From assembly GCF_003987495.1 (NCBI RefSeq), contig NZ_NGJU01000013.1, positions 34,621-98,620 on the forward strand: a stretch of DNA of 64,000 nt, given 5' to 3'. Both the position numbers and the translations under genes were made by a program. The DNA is from Vagococcus salmoninarum (lineage in GTDB: Bacteria; Bacillota; Bacilli; Lactobacillales; Vagococcaceae). The notes beneath the pieces were generated by a model. That model ran no database searches. It worked only from the letters and a program-made list of their open reading frames with translations, and was not told where the DNA came from. Of this stretch, positions 36,842 through 46,237 are shown one piece after another (position 1 is the first letter of the stretch; each line of letters begins with the position of its first letter).

Positions 36842-38524
36842 TTATTCAAAAGTGACATGTTGGTTTATCGCTGTTTCAACTTCTGCTAGCATTTGTTCCT
36901 GATAGTCTTCATCCCACTTGTAATAACGGGCCATCTCTTGGACAACAGCTGCTTTAATTCCTTGACAATGAGCCATGTTGAAGAGCATGTAACTGCTCCG
37001 TCTGACTAAGAAATCAAGGGGATGTATCACCATTTCTTGCTCTAGGCCGAACTGTAACATTGCAAAATCAATCCGACTCAATGAACTTTCTGGTCCTTGA
37101 TCTAAATAACTGTAAACACTTGCCACATTTGAACCGTAGCGTTGAACTAACTTTTCTGCTTCGACTGGCGTTAAATTAAATTCCGCTACACCTAAAGCAG
37201 TTTTTTCTACTTTGTATTTTAGAAAGCCACTGCCACCACCGACATCCCCACCAGATAAAGGGAGGGTCTTCGTTTGACATGGTTCAAATTGATAGTTCTC
37301 GTACTTAACTAAGTCTTTCAAGACTTGGTCAACAATTTCCTTAGCCATTTTACGATAACCAGTTAACTTGCCACCGGCAATCGAGTACATCCCTCTTTCT
37401 GAATGAAAAATCTCATCTTTCCGCGAAATTTCCGAAGGGCTTTTGCCTTCTTCGTGAATCAGCGGTCGGACACCCGACCAGGAGGATTCAATATCACTGA
37501 CAGCTAAAGAAGGAATATCAAACATTTGGTTTATCGCTGTCAAAATGTAATTAACATCTGCCATCGTTACCCCTGGCTCGTTTTGTTCTTGATCGTAAAA
37601 AGTATCAGTTGTCCCTACATAGACTTTGCCTTCTCGAGGAATGGCAAACATCATCCGCTTATCTTTGTAAGGGGTATCAAAATAAATCGCATTCGTAATC
37701 GGAAAAACACTTTCATCGAAAACTAAGTGAACCCCTTTCGTTAAGTGTAAGAATTTACCTTTTTTCGAATTGTCTAATTTTCGCAAATCATCGACCCAGG
37801 GGCCAGCGGCATTAATGACTCGCTTAGCATAAATCGGATATTCTCGCCCTTCAACTAAATCTTGGACCCGAACACCTACAAGTTGGTTAGTCTCATTACT
37901 GTAAAGTAATTTCGTCACTTTAGCGTAATTTGCTAAACTAGCTCCTAGTTCTGCCGCTTTTTTTAAGGTTTCTAAGGTCAGCCGTGAATCATCTGTCCGA
38001 TACTCCACATAGACGCCGGTCCCTTTTAATCCCTCCGCTTTTAAATAAGGTTCACGTTCTAATGAAGCCTCTTTTTTTAACATAAATTTTCGTTCTGATT
38101 TTTTAACTCGGGCTAAGAAGTCGTACATATCTAACCCTAGTGCCGTTGTCATCGGTCCAAATGTGCCACCTTGATAAAAAGGTAAGACCATTTTTAATGG
38201 CGTTGTAATTTGGGGAGCGTTTTCATAAACGATTGCTCGCTCTTGGCCAACATCCGCCACCGTCTTGACTTCAAACTGTTGTAAATACCGTAAGCCACCA
38301 TGGACTAACTTCGTTGAGCGACTTGAAGTCCCAGAAGCAAAGTCCCGCATTTCGACTAAGCCCATTTTCAAACCGCGACTGGCTCCATCTAAACTGATCC
38401 CGGCACCGGTAATCCCACCACCAATCACTAATATATCTAACTCTGTCTGTGACATCTGTTCAAGATAACGTCTTCGTTGTTCTTTTGAAAATTCCACCTT
38501 GACCACTTCCTTCGATATAATCAT
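36842..38524 (-). CDS. glpD: Glycerol-3-phosphate dehydrogenase (GlpD type)
   Basis: A 560-residue FAD enzyme that oxidises glycerol 3-phosphate to dihydroxyacetone phosphate at the membrane. The FAD motif VIGGGITGAG is at residues 33-42. The sequence GVRPLIHEEGKSPSEISRKD runs without the roughly 50-residue insert of the oxidase GlpO, and the size and this motif match Bacillus GlpD, which gives electrons to quinone. The first gene of glpD-glpK. GAGG lies about 8 bases before the ATG; a GTG 27 bases in is an alternative start. A cre site lies upstream. Confidence 0.82.
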   Translation of the reverse strand: MIISKEVVKVEFSKEQRRRYLEQMSQTELDILVIGGGITGAGISLDGASRGLKMGLVEMRDFASGTSSRSTKLVHGGLRYLQQFEVKTVADVGQERAIVYENAPQITTPLKMVLPFYQGGTFGPMTTALGLDMYDFLARVKKSERKFMLKKEASLEREPYLKAEGLKGTGVYVEYRTDDSRLTLETLKKAAELGASLANYAKVTKLLYSNETNQLVGVRVQDLVEGREYPIYAKRVINAAGPWVDDLRKLDNSKKGKFLHLTKGVHLVFDESVFPITNAIYFDTPYKDKRMMFAIPREGKVYVGTTDTFYDQEQNEPGVTMADVNYILTAINQMFDIPSLAVSDIESSWSGVRPLIHEEGKSPSEISRKDEIFHSERGMYSIAGGKLTGYRKMAKEIVDQVLKDLVKYENYQFEPCQTKTLPLSGGDVGGGSGFLKYKVEKTALGVAEFNLTPVEAEKLVQRYGSNVASVYSYLDQGPESSLSRIDFAMLQFGLEQEMVIHPLDFLVRRSSYMLFNMAHCQGIKAAVVQEMARYYKWDEDYQEQMLAEVETAINQHVTFE

Positions 38525-38646
38525 TTAGTTTCCTCACAATACCTTTATTATATAACTAATCCCGGACTAAAGTATAGTTATAAGACGTATTATTTTAGAT
38601 TTAAAAGTTTGTGTACTTATGTTCAATTAAAAACAAGCACCACAAA

Positions 38647-38661
38647 AGCAAACGTTTCCAT
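38647..38661 (-). promoter_or_regulatory. cre (CcpA) site upstream of glpD
   Basis: Minus-strand ATGGAAACGTTTGCT matches the cre consensus WTGNNARCGNWWWCAW well, with mismatches only at its 3' end. It lies about 125 bases before glpD. Confidence 0.6.
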
Positions 38662-38862
38662 TGTTGTTATTAAAACTTTGTTAGTCACTCTGTGATTTTC
38701 TACTACTTTTTAATAAAACCTTTTTCAGCAATCTTCAGAGTTTCCAGCCACTTCTAATCTCCCCTTAGTTAAGTTTGTGAAAAAACAATTCAGTAACAAC
38801 TATACCAATTGACTAATTAAGCTCTTTTGTCTTATCCTGTTAGTCCTTCAGCGATTGATAAA

Positions 38863-38891
38863 TTGAACTAACTAGAAAAGAATAGTAAAAT
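38863..38891 (+). promoter_or_regulatory. Promoter of the DUF368 gene
   Basis: TTGAAC and TAAAAT with a 17-base spacer. A short 5' UTR dyad, CTATTA-GAGTT-TAATAG (38896-38912), follows. The rest of 38525-38952 is otherwise unannotated AT-rich sequence. Confidence 0.65.
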
Positions 38892-38952
38892 AGAACTATT
38901 AGAGTTTAATAGTCACTATATTATCAATGGTCTAATTAAAAAGGAGTGCATT

Positions 38953-39783
38953 ATGAAAGAGACATCTATTAAAGAATGGTTTTTACGTTTTATCAAAGGC
39001 ATGTTCATCGGTTCAGGTTTTATCTTACCAGGAGTTAGTGGCGGTGCCTTAGCTGCTGTCTTCGGGATCTATGAACGGATTATTAGTTTCTTAGCAAACA
39101 TCACTAAAAACTTCAAAGAAAATGTGATTTTCTTTCTACCAATTGGCTTAGGCGGTTTAACAGGGGTCTTTCTTTTATCTTTCGCCGTTAGTTTTTTACT
39201 AGGCAGTTACGAAACAATCATCTTATGGTTTTTTGTTGGCTGTATTATTGGAACGGTTCCTGCTCTTTGGCGGGAAGCTGGTAAAAAAGGCCGTTCCAAG
39301 TCTGATTTCAACATTATGGGTGTGACTTTTGTACTTAGTCTATTATTTTTAATTTACGGTCAATCTTTATTTAGTGGGCAAGTTTCTCAAAACACTTTCA
39401 CTTGGCTAATCGCTGGCGCGTTGATTGGTTTAGGCATTATCGTTCCTGGTTTAAGTCCCTCAAACTTCTTAGTTTACATGGGTATGTATAAAGCCATGTC
39501 TGACGGCATTAAACAAGTCGACTTAGCTGTGATTATTCCAATTGCCATCGGTGGCTTAGTCTGTGTCTTAAGCTTATCGAAAGTCATGAATTATATCTTT
39601 TCGATTGCTTACGCCAAATTATTCCACTTTATCTTAGGTGTCGTCTTTGCCTCAACCTTAATGATTATTCCAACTGACTACACTGGCATTGCTCCTTGGG
39701 GCTTTTTCTTAGCCGCTGTCTTATGTTTAGCTGGCGCTCTTTTAGGCTGGTGGATGAGCCGTTTAGAAGATCAATACCAATAA
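38953..39783 (+). CDS. DUF368 polyprenyl-phosphate transporter (PopT-like)
   Basis: A 276-residue membrane protein with about eight helices in two related halves. Each half has a conserved proline-glycine turn: GFILPGVSGG near residue 25 and GIIVPGLSPSN near residue 160. DUF368 proteins (PopT) recycle undecaprenyl phosphate to the inner face for cell-wall synthesis in Staphylococcus and relatives. The ribosome site AAAGGAG is 6 bases before the ATG. Standing alone, with its own promoter. Confidence 0.82.
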   Translation: MKETSIKEWFLRFIKGMFIGSGFILPGVSGGALAAVFGIYERIISFLANITKNFKENVIFFLPIGLGGLTGVFLLSFAVSFLLGSYETIILWFFVGCIIGTVPALWREAGKKGRSKSDFNIMGVTFVLSLLFLIYGQSLFSGQVSQNTFTWLIAGALIGLGIIVPGLSPSNFLVYMGMYKAMSDGIKQVDLAVIIPIAIGGLVCVLSLSKVMNYIFSIAYAKLFHFILGVVFASTLMIIPTDYTGIAPWGFFLAAVLCLAGALLGWWMSRLEDQYQ

Positions 39784-39793
39784 AGAATAGCTA

Positions 39794-39835
39794 ATAGACA
39801 AGTCCCTTGGTGTTTCCAGGGACTTGTCTATTTTT
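39794..39835. terminator. Bidirectional terminator
   Basis: ATAGACAAGTCCC pairs perfectly with GGGACTTGTCTAT, T tract after. Between convergent genes. Confidence 0.88.
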
Positions 39836-40811
39836 ATATACTAAATTTATAAGTGTCCGCCTCTTGACGAACCTTTAGTTTGCCAGTAGTTGCTAAGTGA
39901 TGGAGATGAGCTAAGACTTCCGTACAAGCAAACCACCGTTGTTGCGGAGCAATCTCCGTAACCTTTTTACCACCTAACCAAGGCATTTTTTCAGCAATTT
40001 CAAAAGCTGTCACCGCTTCAGAGCTAGCTCCCACTAAACTAACTATTTCTGCTAAACGTTCCTCATGATGAGCGATTAACTCATCAATCCGTCTACCATG
40101 GTCGTCTAGTTCTTGAAAATGGGCAGAATAAAGTTTTTTTACAGGGAGCTTTTTAACTTTAGCAAGATTGCTTAAGTAAGCTCCTAAGTAGTCGTGTTCT
40201 TGATCCCAAAAAGCGATATTAGGGGAGACTCGATTTAAGACATGGTCAGCGGAAAACATAAAGCTCTGCTCTTCTTCCCACAAACCAACTTGCCCGGGAG
40301 TATGACCAGCTAAATCGATAACTTTTAATAAATAGCCACCATAGCTTAATTCAGTTTCAGGCGTCACTGTTTGCAAGGGAACTTTTTTATTCGGTCGATA
40401 AGTGTACGCCACATGTTCATGATTTTCTAAACTTAAAGCCTCAGGTGTCCCTGCCCAACGGTTATTCATCCTTTGCCACTGCCAATAATCAGCTTCGTTA
40501 AAACCGTCAATCCAATACTTATCAACTTCACTGGCATAAATTGTATTACTAGGGACTTTTAAGCGGGAAATTAAACCACAATGATCAACATGCATATGAG
40601 TAATAAAAATATCCGTATCGGCTAAGCTGACTTCTAACTCGGCGAAAGCCTTCATTAAAACTTCTTCACAACTGTCAGCGTTAAAAGCTGTGTCAATCAA
40701 TAAATGACGTTGGCCTGGCTGACCTTTAATAAAATAAGTCGTTGTCGCTCGTAAAGGACTGTTTGGTAATGGGATTTTGATTGCGTAAAGATTGTCTTTG
40801 ATTTGTTCCAT
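39834..40811 (-). CDS. Metallo-beta-lactamase-fold hydrolase
   Basis: A 325-residue cytosolic hydrolase. THMHVDHCG is the HxHxDH metal motif, LAGHTPGQVG supplies the next metal histidine, SADHVL the bridging aspartate and SAHFQEL the final histidine, followed by a helical C-terminal region of about 90 residues. The layout fits glyoxalase-II-like or lactonase-like hydrolases, and the substrate is not readable. I choose the ATG at 40811, with AAAGGAG about 11 bases upstream. Confidence 0.8.
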   Translation of the reverse strand: MEQIKDNLYAIKIPLPNSPLRATTTYFIKGQPGQRHLLIDTAFNADSCEEVLMKAFAELEVSLADTDIFITHMHVDHCGLISRLKVPSNTIYASEVDKYWIDGFNEADYWQWQRMNNRWAGTPEALSLENHEHVAYTYRPNKKVPLQTVTPETELSYGGYLLKVIDLAGHTPGQVGLWEEEQSFMFSADHVLNRVSPNIAFWDQEHDYLGAYLSNLAKVKKLPVKKLYSAHFQELDDHGRRIDELIAHHEERLAEIVSLVGASSEAVTAFEIAEKMPWLGGKKVTEIAPQQRWFACTEVLAHLHHLATTGKLKVRQEADTYKFSI

Positions 40812-40861
40812 ATTCAGCACCGCTCCTTTTGTAAGGGTATTCATTTATTGTTAAGAAAAAA

Positions 40862-40878
40862 GCTAGAAAAATTCTAGC
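40862..40878 (-). terminator. Possible terminator of ytnP-aquaporin
   Basis: GCTAGAA/TTCTAGC with a 3-base loop, then TTTTTT on the minus strand. It is about 170 bases after the aquaporin stop. The sequence from there to 41047 holds nothing else I recognise. Confidence 0.55.
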
Positions 40879-41047
40879 AATTTCTTGATTAAATTAGCCC
40901 TTTGCTTTAAACCTGCTCTAAGTTGTAAATTGATTGTGTCAATTATTTTGGATTCGAGAGAGAATTGTCTCAACTTATTCACGGTATTTGGCATGCAGCT
41001 TTGATTTAATCTATATTTCAAATCCCATTAAGGGAGTGAAAACTAAT

Positions 41048-41707
41048 TTAAACTTCTTCTGTTTCTAAGAAATATTTAGCAACTAAAGCTGCTAAAATCC
41101 CACCAACTAATGGGGCTAATAAGTATACCCATAGTTGTGACAAAGCTTCGCCGCCAACAAAAATCGCTGGTGCTAAACTTCTGACTGGGTTAACTGACAT
41201 GCCAGTTAAAGGCACTCCGATAAAGTGTAAAGCTGTTAAAGTTAAACCAATAACCATACCACCATTAGGCGTACCAATTTTTTTACTAGTCACTGACATC
41301 ACAACTAAGACTAATAAGAACGTTAATAATCCTTCAATAAAGAAAGCGCCCATAGCTGATAACTCACCAAACGTTGTTTGAGCTAAATTATCAACTGGTA
41401 AATTAGCGTTACTTAAAACTAATTTTAACGCTCCACTAGCTAAAATGGCACCAATGATTTGGCCAACAATATAATAACAAAATTCAGTCACGTTAATACG
41501 TTTGTTCATTAACATTCCTAAAGATACAGCTGGGTTTAAATGAGCCCCTGAAACTGAACCAACAGTGAATGCGGCAATCCAAATGGCTAAACCAAAGGCT
41601 AAACCAATTCCGATTGTGCCAACAGTTGCACCACTTAAAACTGCGGCTCCTGTTCCGATAAATACTAAAATAAATGTTCCGATTGCTTCTGCGATACTCT
41701 TCTTCAT
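41048..41707 (-). CDS. Aquaporin (AqpZ-like MIP channel)
   Basis: A 219-residue six-helix channel. The first signature is SGAHLNPAVSLG; the second is NPVRSLAP, so the usual NPA box reads NPV. HFIGVPLTGMSVNP puts a histidine at the selectivity position typical of water channels such as AqpZ rather than GlpF. It follows the YtnP-like gene after 28 bases, so they are probably co-transcribed. A solute other than water is possible, given the altered box. Confidence 0.8.
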   Translation of the reverse strand: MKKSIAEAIGTFILVFIGTGAAVLSGATVGTIGIGLAFGLAIWIAAFTVGSVSGAHLNPAVSLGMLMNKRINVTEFCYYIVGQIIGAILASGALKLVLSNANLPVDNLAQTTFGELSAMGAFFIEGLLTFLLVLVVMSVTSKKIGTPNGGMVIGLTLTALHFIGVPLTGMSVNPVRSLAPAIFVGGEALSQLWVYLLAPLVGGILAALVAKYFLETEEV

Positions 41708-41735
41708 AAAAAATACTTCCTCCTAGACAACTGTC

Positions 41736-42611
41736 TTACTTTTCTTTAGGGAAATTGATTTGAGCTTCCCTACCTCTTTTTAATTCCGTTATTTTTTCTT
41801 GTCCTTTCCTATCCCATTGTATCATGCGATAGAAGGCATCGTGGTAAAAAATAAATTTATAATCATTTTCAAATGCTTCTGCCATAATGCGTTCCTTAGC
41901 GAAAATCGACGTCATTGGGTAATCATCATAAGCTAAGACCCACAAAGGATTCTTATGAGCATGGGTTGGCATAATGTCTGCCATATGAATGATGACTTCC
42001 CCTTGCTGATGTAATTTAATGATGGCATGACCGTCACTGTGACCACCAGTGTGAATCATTTCAATTTCAGGAATAATCGCAACCTTATTTTCAAAAGTTA
42101 TTACTTGGTCAGCAATCGCTTGCCAATTTTCTTTCCAATAAGTATTGATTGAACGCATATTAGGATGACGCATTTCTTGCCATTCAATCTCACTAACCAT
42201 AATCTTCGCATTCGGAAAGGTGGAGACTAGCTCCCCATCTTGTAATTCCGTTAAGCCACTAGCGTGATCAAAGTGTAAGTGAGTCATTAAAATAACGTCA
42301 ATGTCTTTCGTTGTCATGCCTAATTCCGCTAAACTTTCTGCTACTGTTGATTCTCTAGAGACTCCGAAATTCCGATGTTGTTTGGCAGTCATCTTGCCCC
42401 GCCCAACACTGGCATCAATTAAGTAATTAATCCCTTTAAATTGAATTAAAATCGGATCAGTTGGCAGTTCAATCTGATTCAACTCATTAAAAGGATAAAC
42501 CCGAGACCATAAAGGTTTTGGGACAACCCCGAACATTGCTCCTCCGTCTAGTCGTGTTTCGCCACCTTCTAACCAGGTTAATGTCATGTCGTGAAACGTT
42601 AATGAATCCAT
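41736..42611 (-). CDS. YtnP-like metallo-beta-lactamase lactonase
   Basis: A 291-residue hydrolase close to Bacillus YtnP, which degrades acyl-homoserine lactones. [16 protein letters not shown] near the N terminus, [13 protein letters not shown] (HxHxDH), [10 protein letters not shown] and [16 protein letters not shown] are all YtnP-like. It is first of a pair with the aquaporin. The native substrate in this host may be another lactone. RBS AAAGGAG. Confidence 0.87.
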   Translation of the reverse strand: MDSLTFHDMTLTWLEGGETRLDGGAMFGVVPKPLWSRVYPFNELNQIELPTDPILIQFKGINYLIDASVGRGKMTAKQHRNFGVSRESTVAESLAELGMTTKDIDVILMTHLHFDHASGLTELQDGELVSTFPNAKIMVSEIEWQEMRHPNMRSINTYWKENWQAIADQVITFENKVAIIPEIEMIHTGGHSDGHAIIKLHQQGEVIIHMADIMPTHAHKNPLWVLAYDDYPMTSIFAKERIMAEAFENDYKFIFYHDAFYRMIQWDRKGQEKITELKRGREAQINFPKEK

Positions 42612-42672
42612 ATTTTTCTCCTTTCGTCTAACTACTATAAATTTACCTAATACCCCCTATTAATAATCAAGC

Positions 42673-42702
42673 TTGGTATAAAAGGGACCTATCAGATACA
42701 AT
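42673..42702 (+). promoter_or_regulatory. Promoter of the small HicB-like gene
   Basis: TTGGTA and TACAAT with an 18-base spacer. Confidence 0.55.
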
Positions 42703-42711
42703 AAAGATATA

Positions 42712-42746
42712 GAAAGCGTTACCTTTTCCAATAACGACACGCTTTC
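42712..42746 (+). promoter_or_regulatory. 5' UTR dyad GAAAGCGT/ACGCTTTC
   Basis: Eight-base perfect arms 19 bases apart, immediately after the predicted transcription start. Left arm resembles half a cre site. It may be an operator or an RNA stem. Confidence 0.5.
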
Positions 42747-42777
42747 CAAACTGCTTATTATAGAAAGGATGTTCAAC

Positions 42778-43128
42778 ATGGAAATAACTATTTCAATCAA
42801 ATCAACAACAGAGGGCTTTTTAGCAACTTTAGATGTCTTACCAGAGTTCAGCCTGATAAGTGACACGAAAGCAAGCTTGTTAGACGCCTTCCCCGAAGCC
42901 TTAAAAGATTACCTTAACCTTTGGGAGTCAACTGTTTCAAAAGACTCAAAACAGTTTGCCAAGGAATTTTCATTCATTCAGCGAATCAAAGCTCGTGGCT
43001 ATTATCAATCGACAATTTTTCGCTTACAAGAACTTATGGAAACGAAGGATCTTCAATCAATCGACATCGAAGTGCTCCACTGCCTACAACGTAAAGGTTT
43101 TGAATCTTTGTTAGCGACTAATGCTTAA
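42778..43128 (+). CDS. Small protein, possibly HicB-like
   Basis: A 116-residue acidic protein. The N-terminal strands followed by DAFPEALKDYLNLWE weakly recall HicB antitoxin folds, but no HicA toxin and no DNA-binding domain accompany it. It has its own promoter, a ribosome site AAAGGA 8 bases before the ATG, and a strong terminator, so I take it as real. Function is unknown. An ATG at 42769 lies over the ribosome site and is rejected. Confidence 0.6.
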   Translation: MEITISIKSTTEGFLATLDVLPEFSLISDTKASLLDAFPEALKDYLNLWESTVSKDSKQFAKEFSFIQRIKARGYYQSTIFRLQELMETKDLQSIDIEVLHCLQRKGFESLLATNA

Positions 43129-43149
43129 CTAACCCCCACAAAATAATGA

Positions 43150-43194
43150 CTCTTGCCAGCTATTGCTTAATCCCAATGCTGGCAAGAGTTTTTT
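43150..43194 (+). terminator. Terminator of the small gene
   Basis: Eleven-base arms CTCTTGCCAGC/GCTGGCAAGAG and six T. Confidence 0.9.
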
Positions 43195-43240
43195 GATTAT
43201 TCTGAATTTTCAGTTATTAACTCACCTAAGGAAGGGTGTT

Positions 43241-44539
43241 TTAGTTTTCTTCAACTGGGATGTAATTAAGTTCATGTGCTTTTTCTAGCAACTCGGTTCT
43301 AAATTTCGGATGAGCTATCTTGATTAAGGCTTCTGCTCGCTCTGAAATTGTTTTCCCTTTTAATTGAGCACTGCCGTATTCTGTCACAATTGTATCAATG
43401 TCATTTTTTGACGTTGTCACCGGCGCACCTTGGAAAAGTGTCGGAACAATCGTTGAAAATGTGTCTTTTTTAGCCGTTGAGTAGAGACAGATAATGCCTG
43501 TGCCATTTTTCGTGCCACGGACACCTTTCATAAAGTCAGCTTGTCCACCTGTTGATGAATAATAAGTGTTTTGAACTTTCTCTGAGTTACATTGTCCTAA
43601 GAAATCAACTTCTACTGAAGAATTGATTGCGACTAAGTTATCTAGCTCACGAATCGTGTCAACATTATTTGTGTAATCACAAGGTAACATTAAAATATCT
43701 TTGTTGTTATTCATAAATTGATACAAACGTTTTGAACCGATGGCAAAAGTTGCCACTGACTTATTAACGTTATTTTCTTTGTACTTATTAGTAATTACGC
43801 CTTTTTCAGTTAAATCAACTAATTTTTCTGGCAACATTTCAGTATGTAAGCCTAAGTCTTTTTTATCAACTAAGTACTCCATCACCGCATTTGGCATAGC
43901 CCCAAAACCAATTTGTAAAGTGTCGCCATCTTTAACTGTCCCAGCAATTTCTTTACCGATTGCTAAGTCTTTTTCCCCTAATTCAGGACTGCCTAGAGTT
44001 GGTAAATCAAGGTTGTTTTCAATTAAAGCTGCTACTTGGCTGATGTGGATGCCGTTTTTCTCACCAAAGGTTCTTGGCATTTCTTCGTTTACTTCTAAAA
44101 TAATCGTTTTCGCACCTTCAATTAATGAGGCAACGTAAGAAGGGCTTGTTCCTAATGAGAAGTAACCATTTTCGTCCATCGGTGAAACAGTGGCCATGAT
44201 AACCATTTCTGATTCACGTTGTTGTAAAATTGCTGGAATATCTGAAAAGTTATTTGGCAATAGATCAACTAAGCCAGTATTCATCGCTTTACGGTCCATC
44301 CCAGATAAAAAGATTGAGACTTGTTTTAATTGAGATTTTGGAAGATTTAAAATAGGGAAACTTGGTAACATACGGTACAACGTATTGCCTTCTAAATAGT
44401 CTAGACTACTAATTGCTTCAAGTAGTGCTGGTGGCTCACCAGGCATGATTGGGAAGACAATTCCGTCTCCGGCTTCAACCTGTTTAACAGCCTCTATCGG
44501 GGTAGTTAGTTTGCTTGCGTATAATTCTCTAAAATTCAT
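43241..44539 (-). CDS. Acetyl-CoA hydrolase/transferase family CoA-transferase
   Basis: A 432-residue family I CoA-transferase, similar to 4-hydroxybutyrate or butyryl-CoA:acetate CoA-transferases. The catalytic glutamate lies in GLHTEMLPE, GGQADFMKGV and the glycine-rich QIGFGAMP pocket are present. I choose the ATG at 44539, 7 bases after GGAGA. It is the last gene of the five-gene acyl-CoA operon and would release the acid as a free product or load CoA. Exact partner acids are unknown. Confidence 0.85.
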   Translation of the reverse strand: MNFRELYASKLTTPIEAVKQVEAGDGIVFPIMPGEPPALLEAISSLDYLEGNTLYRMLPSFPILNLPKSQLKQVSIFLSGMDRKAMNTGLVDLLPNNFSDIPAILQQRESEMVIMATVSPMDENGYFSLGTSPSYVASLIEGAKTIILEVNEEMPRTFGEKNGIHISQVAALIENNLDLPTLGSPELGEKDLAIGKEIAGTVKDGDTLQIGFGAMPNAVMEYLVDKKDLGLHTEMLPEKLVDLTEKGVITNKYKENNVNKSVATFAIGSKRLYQFMNNNKDILMLPCDYTNNVDTIRELDNLVAINSSVEVDFLGQCNSEKVQNTYYSSTGGQADFMKGVRGTKNGTGIICLYSTAKKDTFSTIVPTLFQGAPVTTSKNDIDTIVTEYGSAQLKGKTISERAEALIKIAHPKFRTELLEKAHELNYIPVEEN

Positions 44540-44566
44540 GGTCATCTCTCCTAAAGTCTTTTTTAG

Positions 44567-45352
44567 TTATCCACGTTTGAAATCAGGTTTACGTTTATTA
44601 ACAAAGGCTTCCATACCTTCTTTTTGGTCACTTGTTGAAAAGAGCGAACCAAACACTTCAGCTTCAAAGCGGAGGCCATCTGCTAACGTCATTTCTGCGC
44701 CAGCGTTAATGACTTCTTTACTTAATTCCACTGCAAATGGGGCATTCTTTTGAATCGATTCCGCCATTTTACGAGCGCTCATTTCTAGTTCTTCATTTGG
44801 CACGACTTGGTTTAACAATCCAATTCTTAAACCTTCTTGAGCATTGATATTTTTACCTGTAAAAATTAATTCTTTCGCCACACCAATTCCAACAATTCGG
44901 CTTAAACGTTGAGTGCCACCAAAGCCAGGGATAATCCCTAAACCGACTTCCGGTTGCCCTAATTTAGTATTAGTTGAACCTAAACGAATGTCACAGGCTA
45001 AAGCTAATTCACACCCACCACCAAGGGCGAAACCGTTGATTGCTGCAATTGTTGGTTGTCTTAAATCAGCTAACTTAGTGAAGACACTATTACCAAAGGC
45101 TGAAAAATCACGGCCATCAAAGACATTTTTATCTTTCATTTCAGCAATATCCGCTCCGGCAACAAAGGCTTTTTCACCAGCACCAGTCACGATTAAGACT
45201 TGAATGTTAAAATCATTTTCGATTTGTTCTAAAACTAGATCTAGTTCTTCCATAACTTCAGTACTTAAAGCATTTAACATCTTAGGACGAGCAATCGTTA
45301 AGACACCAATCCCATTTTCTTCGGTTAAAGTTAAATAATTGTAGTTTGACAT
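44567..45352 (-). CDS. Enoyl-CoA hydratase (crotonase)
   Basis: A 261-residue hydratase. The oxyanion segments AFVAGADIAEM and GGCELALACDIR are present, and the two catalytic glutamates sit at FALGGGCELALA and QPEVGLGIIPGFGGTQRL. It adds water to crotonyl-type CoA esters. AAGGAG precedes the ATG at 45352. Between HBD and the CoA-transferase. Confidence 0.9.
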   Translation of the reverse strand: MSNYNYLTLTEENGIGVLTIARPKMLNALSTEVMEELDLVLEQIENDFNIQVLIVTGAGEKAFVAGADIAEMKDKNVFDGRDFSAFGNSVFTKLADLRQPTIAAINGFALGGGCELALACDIRLGSTNTKLGQPEVGLGIIPGFGGTQRLSRIVGIGVAKELIFTGKNINAQEGLRIGLLNQVVPNEELEMSARKMAESIQKNAPFAVELSKEVINAGAEMTLADGLRFEAEVFGSLFSTSDQKEGMEAFVNKRKPDFKRG

Positions 45353-45363
45353 CATGACACTCC

Positions 45364-46215
45364 TTAGTTATATTCGTAGAAACCTTTACCAGTTTTGTTA
45401 CCTAACCAACCAGCTTCAACGTATTTTTTAAGTAAAGGACACGGACGATATTTAGAATCGTTAAAGCCTTCATAAAGCACATTCATAATTGCAAGACACG
45501 TATCTAAGCCAATGTAGTCAGCTAAAGCTAGAGGTCCCATTGGGTGATTGGCCCCCATCATCATTGCTTCGTCAATTTCTTGTGGGCTAGCAACGCCTTC
45601 ACTAACAGCGAAGATGGCTTCGTTAATCATCGGAATTAAAATACGGTTAACGGCAAAGCCTGGTGAGTCTTTAATATCAATCGCTGTTTTACGGATTTTA
45701 TTAGCAACTTCTAAAATCTGAGCCGCTGTTTCATCACTTGTTTGCATGCCACGGTTGATTTCAACTAATTTCATGACTTGGACTGGGTTAAAGAAATGCA
45801 TGCCAATCACTTTTTCAGGTTTCGTTGTTGCCGCTGCAATTTCAGTAATTGATAATGACGACGTGTTTGTCGCTAAAATCGTTTCAGCTGAAGTAATCTC
45901 AGAAATTGTTTTAAAAATATTAAGCTTGATTTCACGATTTTCAGTGGCAGCTTCAATAACTAATTGGGTATCTTTAGCGTCTTGATAATCCGTTGATTTA
46001 ATAATACGAGCAAAGACACTGTCCGCTTCTGCTTGGGTTTTGCGCTCACGGGCAACTGATTTGTCTAATAATCCTTTAATTTTATCAAGGCCTTTTTGGA
46101 CAAATTCTTCTTTAATATCATTCATATATACGGTATAACCGGCTTCAGCTAAAACATGGACAATCCCACTACCCATTTGACCTGAACCGATTACCATTAC
46201 GTTTTTAATTTCCAT
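45364..46215 (-). CDS. 3-hydroxybutyryl-CoA dehydrogenase
   Basis: A 283-residue NAD(P)-dependent enzyme. The Rossmann motif is VIGSGQMGSGIVHVLAEAGY, and GMHFFNPVQVMKLVEI carries the catalytic histidine, followed by the C-terminal helical domain. It interconverts acetoacetyl-CoA and 3-hydroxybutyryl-CoA, between the thiolase and the crotonase steps. AGGAGCG lies 9 bases before the ATG. Confidence 0.9.
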   Translation of the reverse strand: MEIKNVMVIGSGQMGSGIVHVLAEAGYTVYMNDIKEEFVQKGLDKIKGLLDKSVARERKTQAEADSVFARIIKSTDYQDAKDTQLVIEAATENREIKLNIFKTISEITSAETILATNTSSLSITEIAAATTKPEKVIGMHFFNPVQVMKLVEINRGMQTSDETAAQILEVANKIRKTAIDIKDSPGFAVNRILIPMINEAIFAVSEGVASPQEIDEAMMMGANHPMGPLALADYIGLDTCLAIMNVLYEGFNDSKYRPCPLLKKYVEAGWLGNKTGKGFYEYN

Positions 46216-46237
46216 TTCTCAATCGCTCCTAAATAAA

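Noticed and set aside
36842-38524. GlpO oxidase as the name for this gene
   Set aside because: It lacks the roughly 50-residue insert and the SAVSRGSDL motif of true GlpO, and its HEEGKSPSEISRKD stretch is GlpD-like.
43740-44138. Plus-strand 132-codon frame opposite the CoA-transferase
   Set aside because: It is antisense to conserved catalytic sequence; composition looks like a shadow frame.
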